Source: Roseivivax sediminis (GTDB lineage Bacteria > Pseudomonadota > Alphaproteobacteria > Rhodobacterales > Rhodobacteraceae). Taken from it: a DNA stretch of 64,000 bases. Positions 35,395 to 42,677 of this stretch are shown here, piece by piece (the first letter of the stretch is position 1; the number at the start of each line of letters is the position of its first letter). The translations under genes were made by a program, and so were the position numbers. The stretch is from positions 248,001 through 312,000 of the forward strand of contig NZ_FOMS01000003.1 of the NCBI RefSeq assembly GCF_900112685.1, written 5' to 3'. A model generated the notes under the pieces. That model did no database searches, was not told where the DNA came from, and saw nothing but the letters and a program-made list of their open reading frames with translations.

Positions 35395-35820
35395 TCAGCC
35401 GGTGGCGCGTGCCTCCTCGACGACGTCGCGCAGGGCGCCGCCGGCGGTTTCCTCGTTGCTGTGCCGTGCGATATCGCCGAGCGACAGCATCCCCACGAGG
35501 CGCTTGTCGCGGTCGAGGACCGGCAGGCGGCGGATCTGCTCGTCGCCGAGGTTGGAGGCGACGTCGATGATATCGTCGTCCTCGCGGCAATAGCGCACCG
35601 CCGGGGTCATCGCGTCCCGCACCGGTGCCTCGGTGCCGTGACCCTTTGCGAGGCCCCGGACAACGATGTCGCGGTCGCTGAGCATTCCGACGAGGCGGTC
35701 GTTCTCTTGTACCGGCAGGATGCCGATGTCCGAGGATGCCATGATCTCGGCCGCCTCGCGCAGGCTGCGGCCGGGCGTGATCGTCACGGGTGCGGACGTC
35801 ATGAGCTGCTGGACATTCAT
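35395..35820 (-). CDS. Two-CBS-domain protein
   Basis: The 141-aa protein is a tandem pair of CBS motifs and little else: VQQLMTSAPVTITPGRSLREA with GILPVQENDRLVGMLSDRDIV, then VRDAMTPAVRYCREDDDI with RRLPVLDRDKRLVGMLSLGDIA. Such pairs bind adenosine nucleotides. The start at 35820 has AAAGGAGA upstream and removes a doubtful N-terminal extension. It heads a probable CBS-BON-DUF421 operon under the EcfG-like promoter just before it. Confidence 0.88.
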   Translation of the reverse strand: MNVQQLMTSAPVTITPGRSLREAAEIMASSDIGILPVQENDRLVGMLSDRDIVVRGLAKGHGTEAPVRDAMTPAVRYCREDDDIIDVASNLGDEQIRRLPVLDRDKRLVGMLSLGDIARHSNEETAGGALRDVVEEARATG

Positions 35821-35862
35821 CGGGCGGTCTCCTTTCGCCGTGTCAGCGTCTGGTCCGCCCAT

Positions 35863-35888
35863 GAACAACGCCGCCGCCCCTATGTTCC
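35863..35888 (-). promoter_or_regulatory. EcfG-like promoter of the CBS-BON operon (GGAACAT...TGTTC form)
   Basis: Read on the minus strand, GGAAC (35888-35884), 16 bases and TGTT (35867-35864) repeat the 26-base GGAACAT-N14-TGTTC layout of the SDR and symporter sites. The CBS start is 43 bases downstream. Confidence 0.6.
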
Positions 35889-35974
35889 CGGAGCGTGGCG
35901 ACAGCGTCGAAAATCCATCAGTTTGCGGGGGCCGGGTGCGCGGCCAAGACCGGCCCGGCGGCCGCGCGGGACGG

Positions 35975-37096
35975 CTAGCCCGTCGGTTCGGTCTGACGGC
36001 GGGCCGGGACCGCGCGGTGGACGAGCGGCGCGTCGGACACCGAATGGGCGGCGGCCTGCGCCTGCAGCGCGCCGTGATGGGGCGACTTCACGCAGACCGG
36101 ATCGGTCGCGTCCGGGTCGCCGACAACCGCCATCGCCTGGCAACGGCAGCCGCCGAAATCGACGGTCTTGCGCGCGCAGGACCGGCACGGCTCCTGCATC
36201 CAGTCGGTGCCGCGATAGGCGTTGAACGCCGCGCCGCGATACCAGATGTCGGCCAGCGGGCGGTCCGCGACGTTGTCGAAGCTCAGATGCGGGATCGATT
36301 CCGCGGCGTGGCAGGGCAGCACCTTGCCGTCCGGCGCGACGTTGAGGCCCGTGGACCCCCAGCCACCCATGCAGCGCTTGGGATAGTCCGAATGGTAATC
36401 GGCCGGTACGTAGTCGATGACCAGCGTGCCTTTCAGCCGCGCGCGCGCCTCGGTCACGATCCGGTCGGCCTCGCGCGCCTGCTCCATCGTCGGCATCAGC
36501 GCGCCGCGATTTTTCAGCGCCCAGCCGTGGAACTGCACGGTCGCGACCTCGATCCGGCGCGCGCCCATCTCCACGGCCATTTCCAGCGCGCGGGGCAGCT
36601 GGTGCAGGTTGCGCCGGTGCAGGACCGCGTTCAGCGTCAGCGGAAAACCGATGGCGCCGATCCACTCGGCCACCTGCATCTTGCGCTTGAAGCCGCCGTT
36701 GTAGCCGCCGATCTCGTCGGCCATCTCGGGCGTCGTGCCCTGCAGGCTGAGCTGCACGTGGTCGAGCCCGGCCTCGTCGAGCGCGCGCAGCCGTTTTTCG
36801 GACAGCCCGATGCCGGAGGTGATGAGGTTGGTGTAGAGCCCCGCATCGCGCGCGGCGCACACCAGGTCCTCCAGGTCGCGGCGCGAGGCGGGCTCTCCGC
36901 CCGAGAGGTGCAGTTGCAGCACGCCAAGGTCGGCGGCCTGGCGGAACACGTCCTTCCAGGTCTCGGTGCTCAGCTCGCTGTCCACCCGCGCCAGTTCAAC
37001 GGGGTTGGAGCAATAGGGGCAGGACAGCGGGCAGCGATGGGTCAGCTCGGCCAGCATGGCGATGGGCGGGCGGACGATCGGCGTCTCGGCGTTCAT
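35975..37096 (-). CDS. pqqE: PQQ biosynthesis radical-SAM enzyme PqqE
   Basis: The 373-aa protein is a radical-SAM/SPASM enzyme that links Glu and Tyr side chains in the PqqA peptide, the first step of pyrroloquinoline quinone synthesis. The SAM cluster cysteines are in CPLSCPYCS (from about residue 22). Further blocks are LQLHLSGGEPASRRDLEDLV, CMGGWGSTGLNVAPDGKVLPCHAAE and a C-terminal auxiliary-cluster set CRSCARKTVDFGGCRCQA. About 30 residues after that are Ala- and Arg-rich and non-conserved. Its start overlaps the pqqD stop. Confidence 0.95.
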   Translation of the reverse strand: MNAETPIVRPPIAMLAELTHRCPLSCPYCSNPVELARVDSELSTETWKDVFRQAADLGVLQLHLSGGEPASRRDLEDLVCAARDAGLYTNLITSGIGLSEKRLRALDEAGLDHVQLSLQGTTPEMADEIGGYNGGFKRKMQVAEWIGAIGFPLTLNAVLHRRNLHQLPRALEMAVEMGARRIEVATVQFHGWALKNRGALMPTMEQAREADRIVTEARARLKGTLVIDYVPADYHSDYPKRCMGGWGSTGLNVAPDGKVLPCHAAESIPHLSFDNVADRPLADIWYRGAAFNAYRGTDWMQEPCRSCARKTVDFGGCRCQAMAVVGDPDATDPVCVKSPHHGALQAQAAAHSVSDAPLVHRAVPARRQTEPTG

Positions 37097-37368
37097 TCTC
37101 GGACCTCCAGGAACCGGCGCGCGCGCAGGGCGCCCAGAAGGCCGGCGCAGTCGCCGGCGATCTCGTCCTGCGGCGCGTCGTATTTGGCGGCGAGCGCGGC
37201 GGTGATCTCCGAAAAGCTTCGCGCGCCGTCGATTTCGGTCAGTACGGCGTGGCCGATCTCGTCCAGCATGATCGCCCGTTCGGGCGCCAGCAGCACCCAT
37301 GCCTCGCGCACCCGGTCGCGGTGCAGGCGCACGCCGCGCGGCAGGTAGGGGATCGCGGCGGGCTCCAT
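37093..37368 (-). CDS. pqqD: PqqD, peptide chaperone for PqqE
   Basis: This 91-aa protein has the usual length. It contains YLPRGVRLHRDRVREAWVLL, then PERAIMLDEIGHAVLTEIDG and the C-terminal helix block CAGLLGALRARRFLE. PqqD binds the PqqA peptide and presents it to PqqE. It overlaps pqqC upstream and pqqE downstream, which keeps the partners in balance. Confidence 0.93.
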   Translation of the reverse strand: MEPAAIPYLPRGVRLHRDRVREAWVLLAPERAIMLDEIGHAVLTEIDGARSFSEITAALAAKYDAPQDEIAGDCAGLLGALRARRFLEVRE

Positions 37369-38117
37369 CAGGCGGCCCGCGCGTCCAGAAGGCCGGTGCC
37401 CGGCTGCCAGCCGCCCGGCGGGATGCGCCCGGGCTCCACGTAGGCCGCCCAGAGCGCGTCGAGCTGCGACCAGAGCACGTCGGTCTTGAAGATAAGCGCT
37501 TTTGCAGCGGCGTCCTGCTTTTCCTGCGTGTCGGCGTGGTCGAGCACCCAGCCGAGCCCGAAGGCGACATCCTTCGGCGCCTCCTTCAGCCGGTTGCGGA
37601 AGTAGGACAGCGAGGAATCGTCCGCGAAGTCGTAGTTCTTCAGGAGCCCCTCGATCCGGCTGGCGTGGATCTTCGGCGCGAAAAGCTCGGTGAGCGAAGC
37701 GGCCACGGCCTCCAGGAGCGTTTTTTCGCGCACGAAGCGGACATAGGCGTCCACGGCGAATTTCGTCGCCGGCAGCACGCCCGTCCGGGAGGCGACGTAG
37801 TCGGGATCGAGGCCCACCGCCTCGGCCAGCCGCAGCCAGCGGCGGATGCCGCCCTCGTTGTCCTCGGTACCGTCGTGATCCTCGATGCGCGAGCGCCAGG
37901 CGCGGCGCAGGGCGGGGTCCTCCACCCGCGACATGAAGGCGGCGTCCTTCATCGGGATGGAATGCTGGTAGTAGTAGCGGTTGATGACCCAGGCACGCAC
38001 CTGATCGGGGGTGCAGTCGCCGCCGTGCAGCCGGTCGTGGAACGGGTGCAGGTCGTGATAGCGCTCGGCGCCGATCTGGCGCAGGCGGGCCTCGAAATCC
38101 TCTCGGGTCTGGGTCAT
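37368..38117 (-). CDS. pqqC: PqqC, PQQ synthase
   Basis: The 249-aa protein is an all-helical oxidase of the TenA/haem-oxygenase fold that closes the ring and carries out the final oxidation of PQQ without a metal or cofactor. Recognisable segments are YHDLHPFHDRLHGG, VRAWVINRYYYQHSIPMKDA, RIEDHDGTEDNEGGIRRWLRL and LTELFAPKIHASRI. The ATG at 38117 overlaps the pqqB stop; the longer open frame upstream is pqqB read out of frame. Confidence 0.95.
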   Translation of the reverse strand: MTQTREDFEARLRQIGAERYHDLHPFHDRLHGGDCTPDQVRAWVINRYYYQHSIPMKDAAFMSRVEDPALRRAWRSRIEDHDGTEDNEGGIRRWLRLAEAVGLDPDYVASRTGVLPATKFAVDAYVRFVREKTLLEAVAASLTELFAPKIHASRIEGLLKNYDFADDSSLSYFRNRLKEAPKDVAFGLGWVLDHADTQEKQDAAAKALIFKTDVLWSQLDALWAAYVEPGRIPPGGWQPGTGLLDARAA

Positions 38118-39010
38118 AGCGCGATCTCCATGCCGTCCTGTCCGATGGTCCAGCCTGCGGCTTCGACCTCCGTCCGCTCGGGCGATCCGGGGCGCAGGAC
38201 GGGGTTGGTGTTGTTCATGTGGACGAAGACCTTGCGGCCCACGTCGAGCCCCTCGAAAGCGGCGATGGAGCCATCCTCGCCGCTCATCGACATGTGGCCC
38301 ATGCGCCGGCCGGTCTTCTGCCCGAGCCACGCCGCGATCATCTCTTCGTCGTGCCAGAGCGTGCCGTCGAAGAAGACCGTGGAAGCGCCGGAAAGCCGCG
38401 TGCGCAGGTCGCCGGTCAGCTCGGCGCAGCCGGGGATGTAGAACGCGCGGCGGTCGCCTGCGGTCAGTTCCACCCCAACCGTCTGCTCGCCCAGCATCTC
38501 GGTCTCGACCGTCTCGCCCTCCATGTAGAGCGGCACCTTGCCCGGCACCGCGAAGAGGGTCGCGGTCAGGCCCGGCGCGATCTCGGCGGGCGTGTCGAGC
38601 GCGACTTCGGCGCGGGTCACGACATCGCGGCGCAGCGCGTCGAAGATCGGATTCTGGGCCAGCACCTCGTGGATGCCGCGCGTGGCGAAGAGCGTGAAGG
38701 GCTGCACCTCGCGCAGCGTCAGAAGGCCCGCCACGTGGTCGATGTCGCCATTGGTCAGAAGGACAGAGCGCAGCGGCATGTCGCGCAGGCCGGTCGGGTG
38801 CAGCGGCGCGTTGCCCGCGATCTGCTGGCGGATATCGGGCGAGGCGTTGAGGATCGCCCAGTCGGTGCCGTTCGCGGTGACGGCGAGAGAGGATTGCGTC
38901 TGTGCCGGGATCTTCCCGGCCCGCGCCATCGCGCAGTTCTTGCAGCCGCAGTTCCATTGAGGGAGGCCGCCGCCGGCGGCCGCCCCCAGAATCAGCGCGC
39001 GGAATTCCAT
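38114..39010 (-). CDS. pqqB: PqqB, metallo-beta-lactamase-fold protein
   Basis: The 298-aa protein has the PqqB opening LILGAAAGGGLPQWNCGCKNC, with its zinc cysteines, and the metallo-hydrolase region LTNGDIDHVAGLLTLRE, where the usual HxHxDH is reduced to DxDH as is normal for PqqB. It hydroxylates the cross-linked tyrosine in PQQ synthesis. It begins 25 bases after pqqA. Confidence 0.94.
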   Translation of the reverse strand: MEFRALILGAAAGGGLPQWNCGCKNCAMARAGKIPAQTQSSLAVTANGTDWAILNASPDIRQQIAGNAPLHPTGLRDMPLRSVLLTNGDIDHVAGLLTLREVQPFTLFATRGIHEVLAQNPIFDALRRDVVTRAEVALDTPAEIAPGLTATLFAVPGKVPLYMEGETVETEMLGEQTVGVELTAGDRRAFYIPGCAELTGDLRTRLSGASTVFFDGTLWHDEEMIAAWLGQKTGRRMGHMSMSGEDGSIAAFEGLDVGRKVFVHMNNTNPVLRPGSPERTEVEAAGWTIGQDGMEIAL

Positions 39011-39035
39011 TGTCGTCCTCCCGCGCGACGGCCGA

Positions 39036-39125
39036 TCAGAACAGGACGCCGCCTTCGTCCGGGCCGTACATGTTGATTTCCATGCCGCACTCGATTTCGC
39101 GGATGACGGGCTTCTTCCATGCCAT
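39036..39125 (-). CDS. pqqA: PqqA, precursor peptide of PQQ
   Basis: The 29-aa peptide begins MAWKKPVIREIECGMEINMY and ends GVLF. The Glu16-x3-Tyr20 pair (MEINMYG) supplies the atoms of PQQ. Length and the WKKP start are typical. GGAGG lies eight bases before the ATG. Too short for ordinary gene calling, it is certain from its sequence and its place directly before pqqB. Confidence 0.95.
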   Translation of the reverse strand: MAWKKPVIREIECGMEINMYGPDEGGVLF

Positions 39126-39190
39126 GGTAAGGTCCTCCCTCATGGGCTGTGTGAACGGGAAAATCATGCAGCAGAACCCGGGAACGTGGC

Positions 39191-39211
39191 CATTCTTATC
39201 TTCTAAGAATG
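39191..39211. promoter_or_regulatory. Inverted repeat before pqqA
   Basis: CATTCTTA (39191-39198) and TAAGAATG (39204-39211) are exact inverted repeats with a five-base gap. They overlap the stop codon of the response-regulator gene in the 77-base gap before pqqA. It may be an operator for pqq or a weak terminator or processing hairpin. The sequence does not decide. Confidence 0.35.
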
Positions 39212-39898
39212 CCCTGCCTCGATGCGCGGCGCGGTGCCCGACAGCGTGAAGCCGCGATTGCGCAGCGTCTTGATCTCGAAGCCGAAATCGGGGGAGAGCT
39301 TCTTGCGCAGGTAGCCGACATAGACGTCGACCACGTTCTCGGAGCTCGACCCCTCCGCCGCCCAGAGGGCGTCGAAGATCGCGCCGCGGGACATGACCTC
39401 ACCGGCATTCTCCGCCAGAAGCCGCAAGAGGTCGCATTCGCGTTCTGTCAGCGTGACGGCGCGCGCGGCGGTGCTCAGCCGCCGTGTCGCGGGGTCGAGC
39501 GTGGCGGGCGCGGGATGGGCCGTGGCGGCGCGGCGCTCCTGCACCTTCAGCCGCGCAATCAGCTCTTCGAAGGAGAACGGCTTGACGATGTAGTCGTCGG
39601 CGCCGGCCTCCAGCCCCGCCGCGCGGTCCTCCACGTCCGACAGGGCCGACAGCACCACCACCGGGCGGAGAAAGCCGCCCTCGCGCATCGCGCGCACCAG
39701 GTCGAGGCCGCTTTCGGGGCCGAGCATCACGTCCACGATGGCGGCGTCGAAGGTCTCCGCGTCGATCCTCTCAAGCGCCGCGGCGACGCGGTGTTCGGCC
39801 ACCGCGGCATAGCCGTGCAGCGCCAGCCCGCGGCTGAGGGCGGAGGTGATCTCGGGGTCGTCGTCGACAAGCAGGATACTGGGGGAAGGGGTGGTCAT
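39203..39898 (-). CDS. OmpR-family response regulator linked to pqq
   Basis: The 231-aa protein has an N-terminal receiver with Asp12/13, phospho-acceptor Asp56 (AIVDVMLG), Ser in VVLSA and Lys in IVKPFSFEEL. A C-terminal winged helix follows (about 130-220; LTERECDLLRLLAENAGEVMSR and NVVDVYVGYLRKKL). It starts 11 bases after the kinase gene. As the last gene before pqqA it is the obvious candidate regulator of PQQ synthesis or of a quinoprotein dehydrogenase elsewhere. Confidence 0.9.
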   Translation of the reverse strand: MTTPSPSILLVDDDPEITSALSRGLALHGYAAVAEHRVAAALERIDAETFDAAIVDVMLGPESGLDLVRAMREGGFLRPVVVLSALSDVEDRAAGLEAGADDYIVKPFSFEELIARLKVQERRAATAHPAPATLDPATRRLSTAARAVTLTERECDLLRLLAENAGEVMSRGAIFDALWAAEGSSSENVVDVYVGYLRKKLSPDFGFEIKTLRNRGFTLSGTAPRIEAGHS

Positions 39899-39908
39899 TG
39901 GCGTGATA

Positions 39909-41480
39909 CTAACCTGTCCGCAACGGCAGTCCCACCGTGGCCCTGAGGCCCGGTGCCGGGCCGTCGCCCGCCGGGCTCTCGATCCCGATGGTGCCGCCCT
40001 GTTCGTGCATCACCCACCGCGCCAGCGCGAGGCCGATGCCGAACCCTTCGGAGCGCGCGCCGCCGTCGCCCTGCGCGAAGCGGTCGAACACGGTGTCCTG
40101 AAGCTCCTTTGGGATGCCGAGGCCGGCGTCGGTCACCTCGATCCGCGCCGCGCCGCCCTCGGCGCGCGCGTCCACCCGCAACTGCCCGCCCGACCGTGCG
40201 TGCCGGATCGCGTTGCGGATGAGCGAGGCGACCACCTGCCGCGTCCAGTTGCCGTCGCCGGTCACGGGGAGCGGGCCGTCGATGCTCGTCTCCAGCGTCA
40301 TGTCCGCCGCCTCCAGTTCCAGCCGCGTCTCCTCCACGGCTGCGTGCGCGGCCTCGTCCAGGTCGAACGGGCCGGAGTCGAGCGCGAGCTGACCGCTTTC
40401 GGACCGCGCGATGCGGATCAGATCGTCGATCCGCCGGTTCAGCCGCATGGCCCGCGCCTCGATCGTCGCGAAGGCCGCCACGGGATCCGGGTTGCCGGCG
40501 CGGCCGATCTGCGCCTCCATCAGGATCACGGTGAGCGGGGTGCGCAGCTCGTGGCTGATATCGGCGAAGAAGCGGCGGCGGTCCGCGTCGATCCGGGCGA
40601 GCCGCGCGTTGGCCGCGCGCAGCTCCTCGGTGCGCTCGGCGACGGTCTCGCTCAGCCGGGCCCAGTCCGCGTCCACCGCGGCCTTGCGGGCCGACAGCGC
40701 CTCGGCCATGCGGTTGATCTCTGCGAAAACGCGGCCGATCTCGTCGTCGCGGTCGACCGGCAGGGTGACCGCGAAGTCCTGTTGCCCGATGCGCTGGGCG
40801 GCGCCGCGCAGCATGTCGAGCCGGCGGAATTGCGGTCGCACAAGGCCGAAATGGAACAACGACAGGGCCAGCACCGTCGCCGCGGCGATGGAATAGGCGA
40901 TGAGGGTCAGCCGGCGCTGCAACTCCTCGATCCCGGTCAGGATGCGTGCGCGTACCCGCATCTCGTCGGCGACGGCGCCGGTCAGCAAGGGATCGAAGCC
41001 TGCCGCGAAGACGTCGACCAGCCCGCGCAGGCGTTCGGGATCCGCCGGTCCCGAAAGGAAGCCGTCGCGCACCGTCGCGAACAGCGCCTCCATCCGCGCG
41101 ATGGCGATGGACTGCGTTGCTCGGCGCGAGCGTTCGTCGAAGCCGAGCGTGTCGGCCTCGCGCACCGCCTGCTGGACGTCGTCGCGCAGCCGCCCGAAGG
41201 TGCGCATGATGTTGTCCGTCAGCGCCTCCAGCCGCTCGCGTCGCGCCTCGGCGGGCAATCCGCTCTGGGCCAGTTCGGCTGCGACAACGATGAAGGTGGA
41301 CGCCTGCGTCGACAGCGTGGCGTAGCGTTCGACCCGGTCCTCCGCCGAGAGCGACGCCTGAAGGCTGACCGACATCCGCTGCATCCCCGCGCCGAGGATC
41401 ATCACGGCCGCCAGCGCGGCAAAGACCAGGCAGGCGGCGCCGAGCCCGAGCCGTGCCTTGAGCGATCTCAGCGCCCGCAT
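39909..41480 (-). CDS. Membrane sensor histidine kinase linked to pqq
   Basis: The 523-aa protein has a first membrane helix (about 12-30), a mostly helical periplasmic sensor region (about 32-185) and a second helix (about 188-210). A HAMP linker, a HisKA domain with His310 in FADISHELRTPLTVI, and an ATPase domain (NAIRHARSGG, DAGLGIPKELQD, GFGIGLALARWVM) complete it. Signal is unknown; such helical sensors often respond to small solutes such as alcohols or to envelope state. It is the first gene of the kinase-regulator-pqqABCDE run. Confidence 0.88.
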   Translation of the reverse strand: MRALRSLKARLGLGAACLVFAALAAVMILGAGMQRMSVSLQASLSAEDRVERYATLSTQASTFIVVAAELAQSGLPAEARRERLEALTDNIMRTFGRLRDDVQQAVREADTLGFDERSRRATQSIAIARMEALFATVRDGFLSGPADPERLRGLVDVFAAGFDPLLTGAVADEMRVRARILTGIEELQRRLTLIAYSIAAATVLALSLFHFGLVRPQFRRLDMLRGAAQRIGQQDFAVTLPVDRDDEIGRVFAEINRMAEALSARKAAVDADWARLSETVAERTEELRAANARLARIDADRRRFFADISHELRTPLTVILMEAQIGRAGNPDPVAAFATIEARAMRLNRRIDDLIRIARSESGQLALDSGPFDLDEAAHAAVEETRLELEAADMTLETSIDGPLPVTGDGNWTRQVVASLIRNAIRHARSGGQLRVDARAEGGAARIEVTDAGLGIPKELQDTVFDRFAQGDGGARSEGFGIGLALARWVMHEQGGTIGIESPAGDGPAPGLRATVGLPLRTG

Positions 41481-41624
41481 GGTGGCGCGCGGCGGCCGGA
41501 TCGGCGCCGTCCGTCGTATAGGTCGATGCGTGGCAAGCGCGGTTTCCCTGTCGTCCAGCTGTCCGGGGAGCCTAGTCCGATCCGGCCGCGCCGTGCACCG
41601 CGACTTTCGAAAGAGGCCGGGGCG

Positions 41625-42098
41625 TCAGGCGATGTCGTCGCCGGGCAGGCCCTCTAGTGCCAGAACCTCGTTGGAATAGGCGCGCGCACCGGTGACCTCC
41701 CGGCCGAACCAGCCCGGTGGGGTGAAGGCCTCGGCGGCCACGCGGTTGCCGAACTCCACCTCCACGAGTTTCAGCGGCGCATGGGCGCCCTCGAAGACGT
41801 CGTATTCGAAAGTCTCGCCGCCGGGCAAGGTGCTGGTCCAGCGGGTCTTTTCCACGCGCCGCCCCTCGGTCGCGGGCCAAAGCGTGTCGAAGGCCGCGCG
41901 CTCGATCGGAGCCTCGTATTCCTCGCGCACGAGACCCTGGCCCGACTTCACGGTCAGCAGCAGCTTGTCGCCCTTCCGGCGCAGCCGCACCGACACCGTG
42001 TCGCCCGGCTGGGTGACATAACCCTGCTCCACCGCGACCGGCTCCGCCGCCGACAGGTCCGGATCTTCCGCGACCAGGAATTTGCGTTCGATCTCCAT
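41625..42098 (-). CDS. CYTH-domain protein (inorganic triphosphatase-like)
   Basis: The 157-aa protein opens with the CYTH signature MEIERKFLV and has alternating charged strands (VSVRLRRKGDKLLLTVKSG, REEYEAPIER, KLVEVEFGN) that form the triphosphate tunnel. Members hydrolyse inorganic or thiamine triphosphate, or are adenylate cyclases; short single-domain bacterial forms like this are mostly triphosphatases. AGGAGA precedes the ATG at 42098. It stands alone, 144 bases after the kinase start. Confidence 0.87.
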   Translation of the reverse strand: MEIERKFLVAEDPDLSAAEPVAVEQGYVTQPGDTVSVRLRRKGDKLLLTVKSGQGLVREEYEAPIERAAFDTLWPATEGRRVEKTRWTSTLPGGETFEYDVFEGAHAPLKLVEVEFGNRVAAEAFTPPGWFGREVTGARAYSNEVLALEGLPGDDIA

Positions 42099-42109
42099 TG
42101 CGGGTCTCC

Positions 42110-42490
42110 TCAGGTCCGGGCCATCAAGTCGCGCCAGAGCGCCTCGCGGGGCCTGGCCGCCGCGCTCCACCGCGCGAAGCGGCCACCGGCGCACGGTGCA
42201 GTGTCTTCGAGACCTGCCTCAACGAAAAGTGGCCGAGCATCTTTTCCCCCTGAATGCTTGGTTTCTGTGAAGAAGCCGAAAAGCCGCTCGAATCTCCCCG
42301 CAGATGGCGCGGTCGGGACGACGGGGCCGAAGATGGCGTCGGAGGCGCGGAAGATGTTCTCGGACAGCGTCGAGACGGCGGTCGGACAGTCCGGTCCGCC
42401 AAAGTCGTAGTCAGTGCCGCCAGCCTTCACCCGCCGCGACCGCGCGTTGTTCAGCCGCGTCAGGAAGAAGTCGAAGCCGCGAATACTCAT
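42110..42490 (-). CDS. Uncertain 126-aa ORF
   Basis: I do not recognise this protein. The first 70 codons or so use G or C at the third position almost always, like real genes here (FDFFLTRLNNARSRRVKAGG at the start). The last 55 codons lose that bias and may be degenerate. It has no signal peptide or clear domain and no strong ribosome site. It may be a small orphan gene or the remains of a longer one. The 187 bases from 42491 to the RND pump gene hold nothing I can name. Confidence 0.35.
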   Translation of the reverse strand: MSIRGFDFFLTRLNNARSRRVKAGGTDYDFGGPDCPTAVSTLSENIFRASDAIFGPVVPTAPSAGRFERLFGFFTETKHSGGKDARPLFVEAGLEDTAPCAGGRFARWSAAARPREALWRDLMART

Positions 42491-42677
42491 GTCAGCCAGA
42501 GGACATCGAGGGGAAAACGGGTCATCGCGTCAGGCGTCGCGATTCCGGTGTCGAGGTGACCGGGCGCCGGTGCCCGGGTGGGTCGGGGAGTCGTCTAGAT
42601 CATCGCCATCTGCAAGGCCCGACCGGGAAGCGCACCTGGACGCCGGTTGGTGCCGGGTCTCGGGCCCCTGCGAAGCG

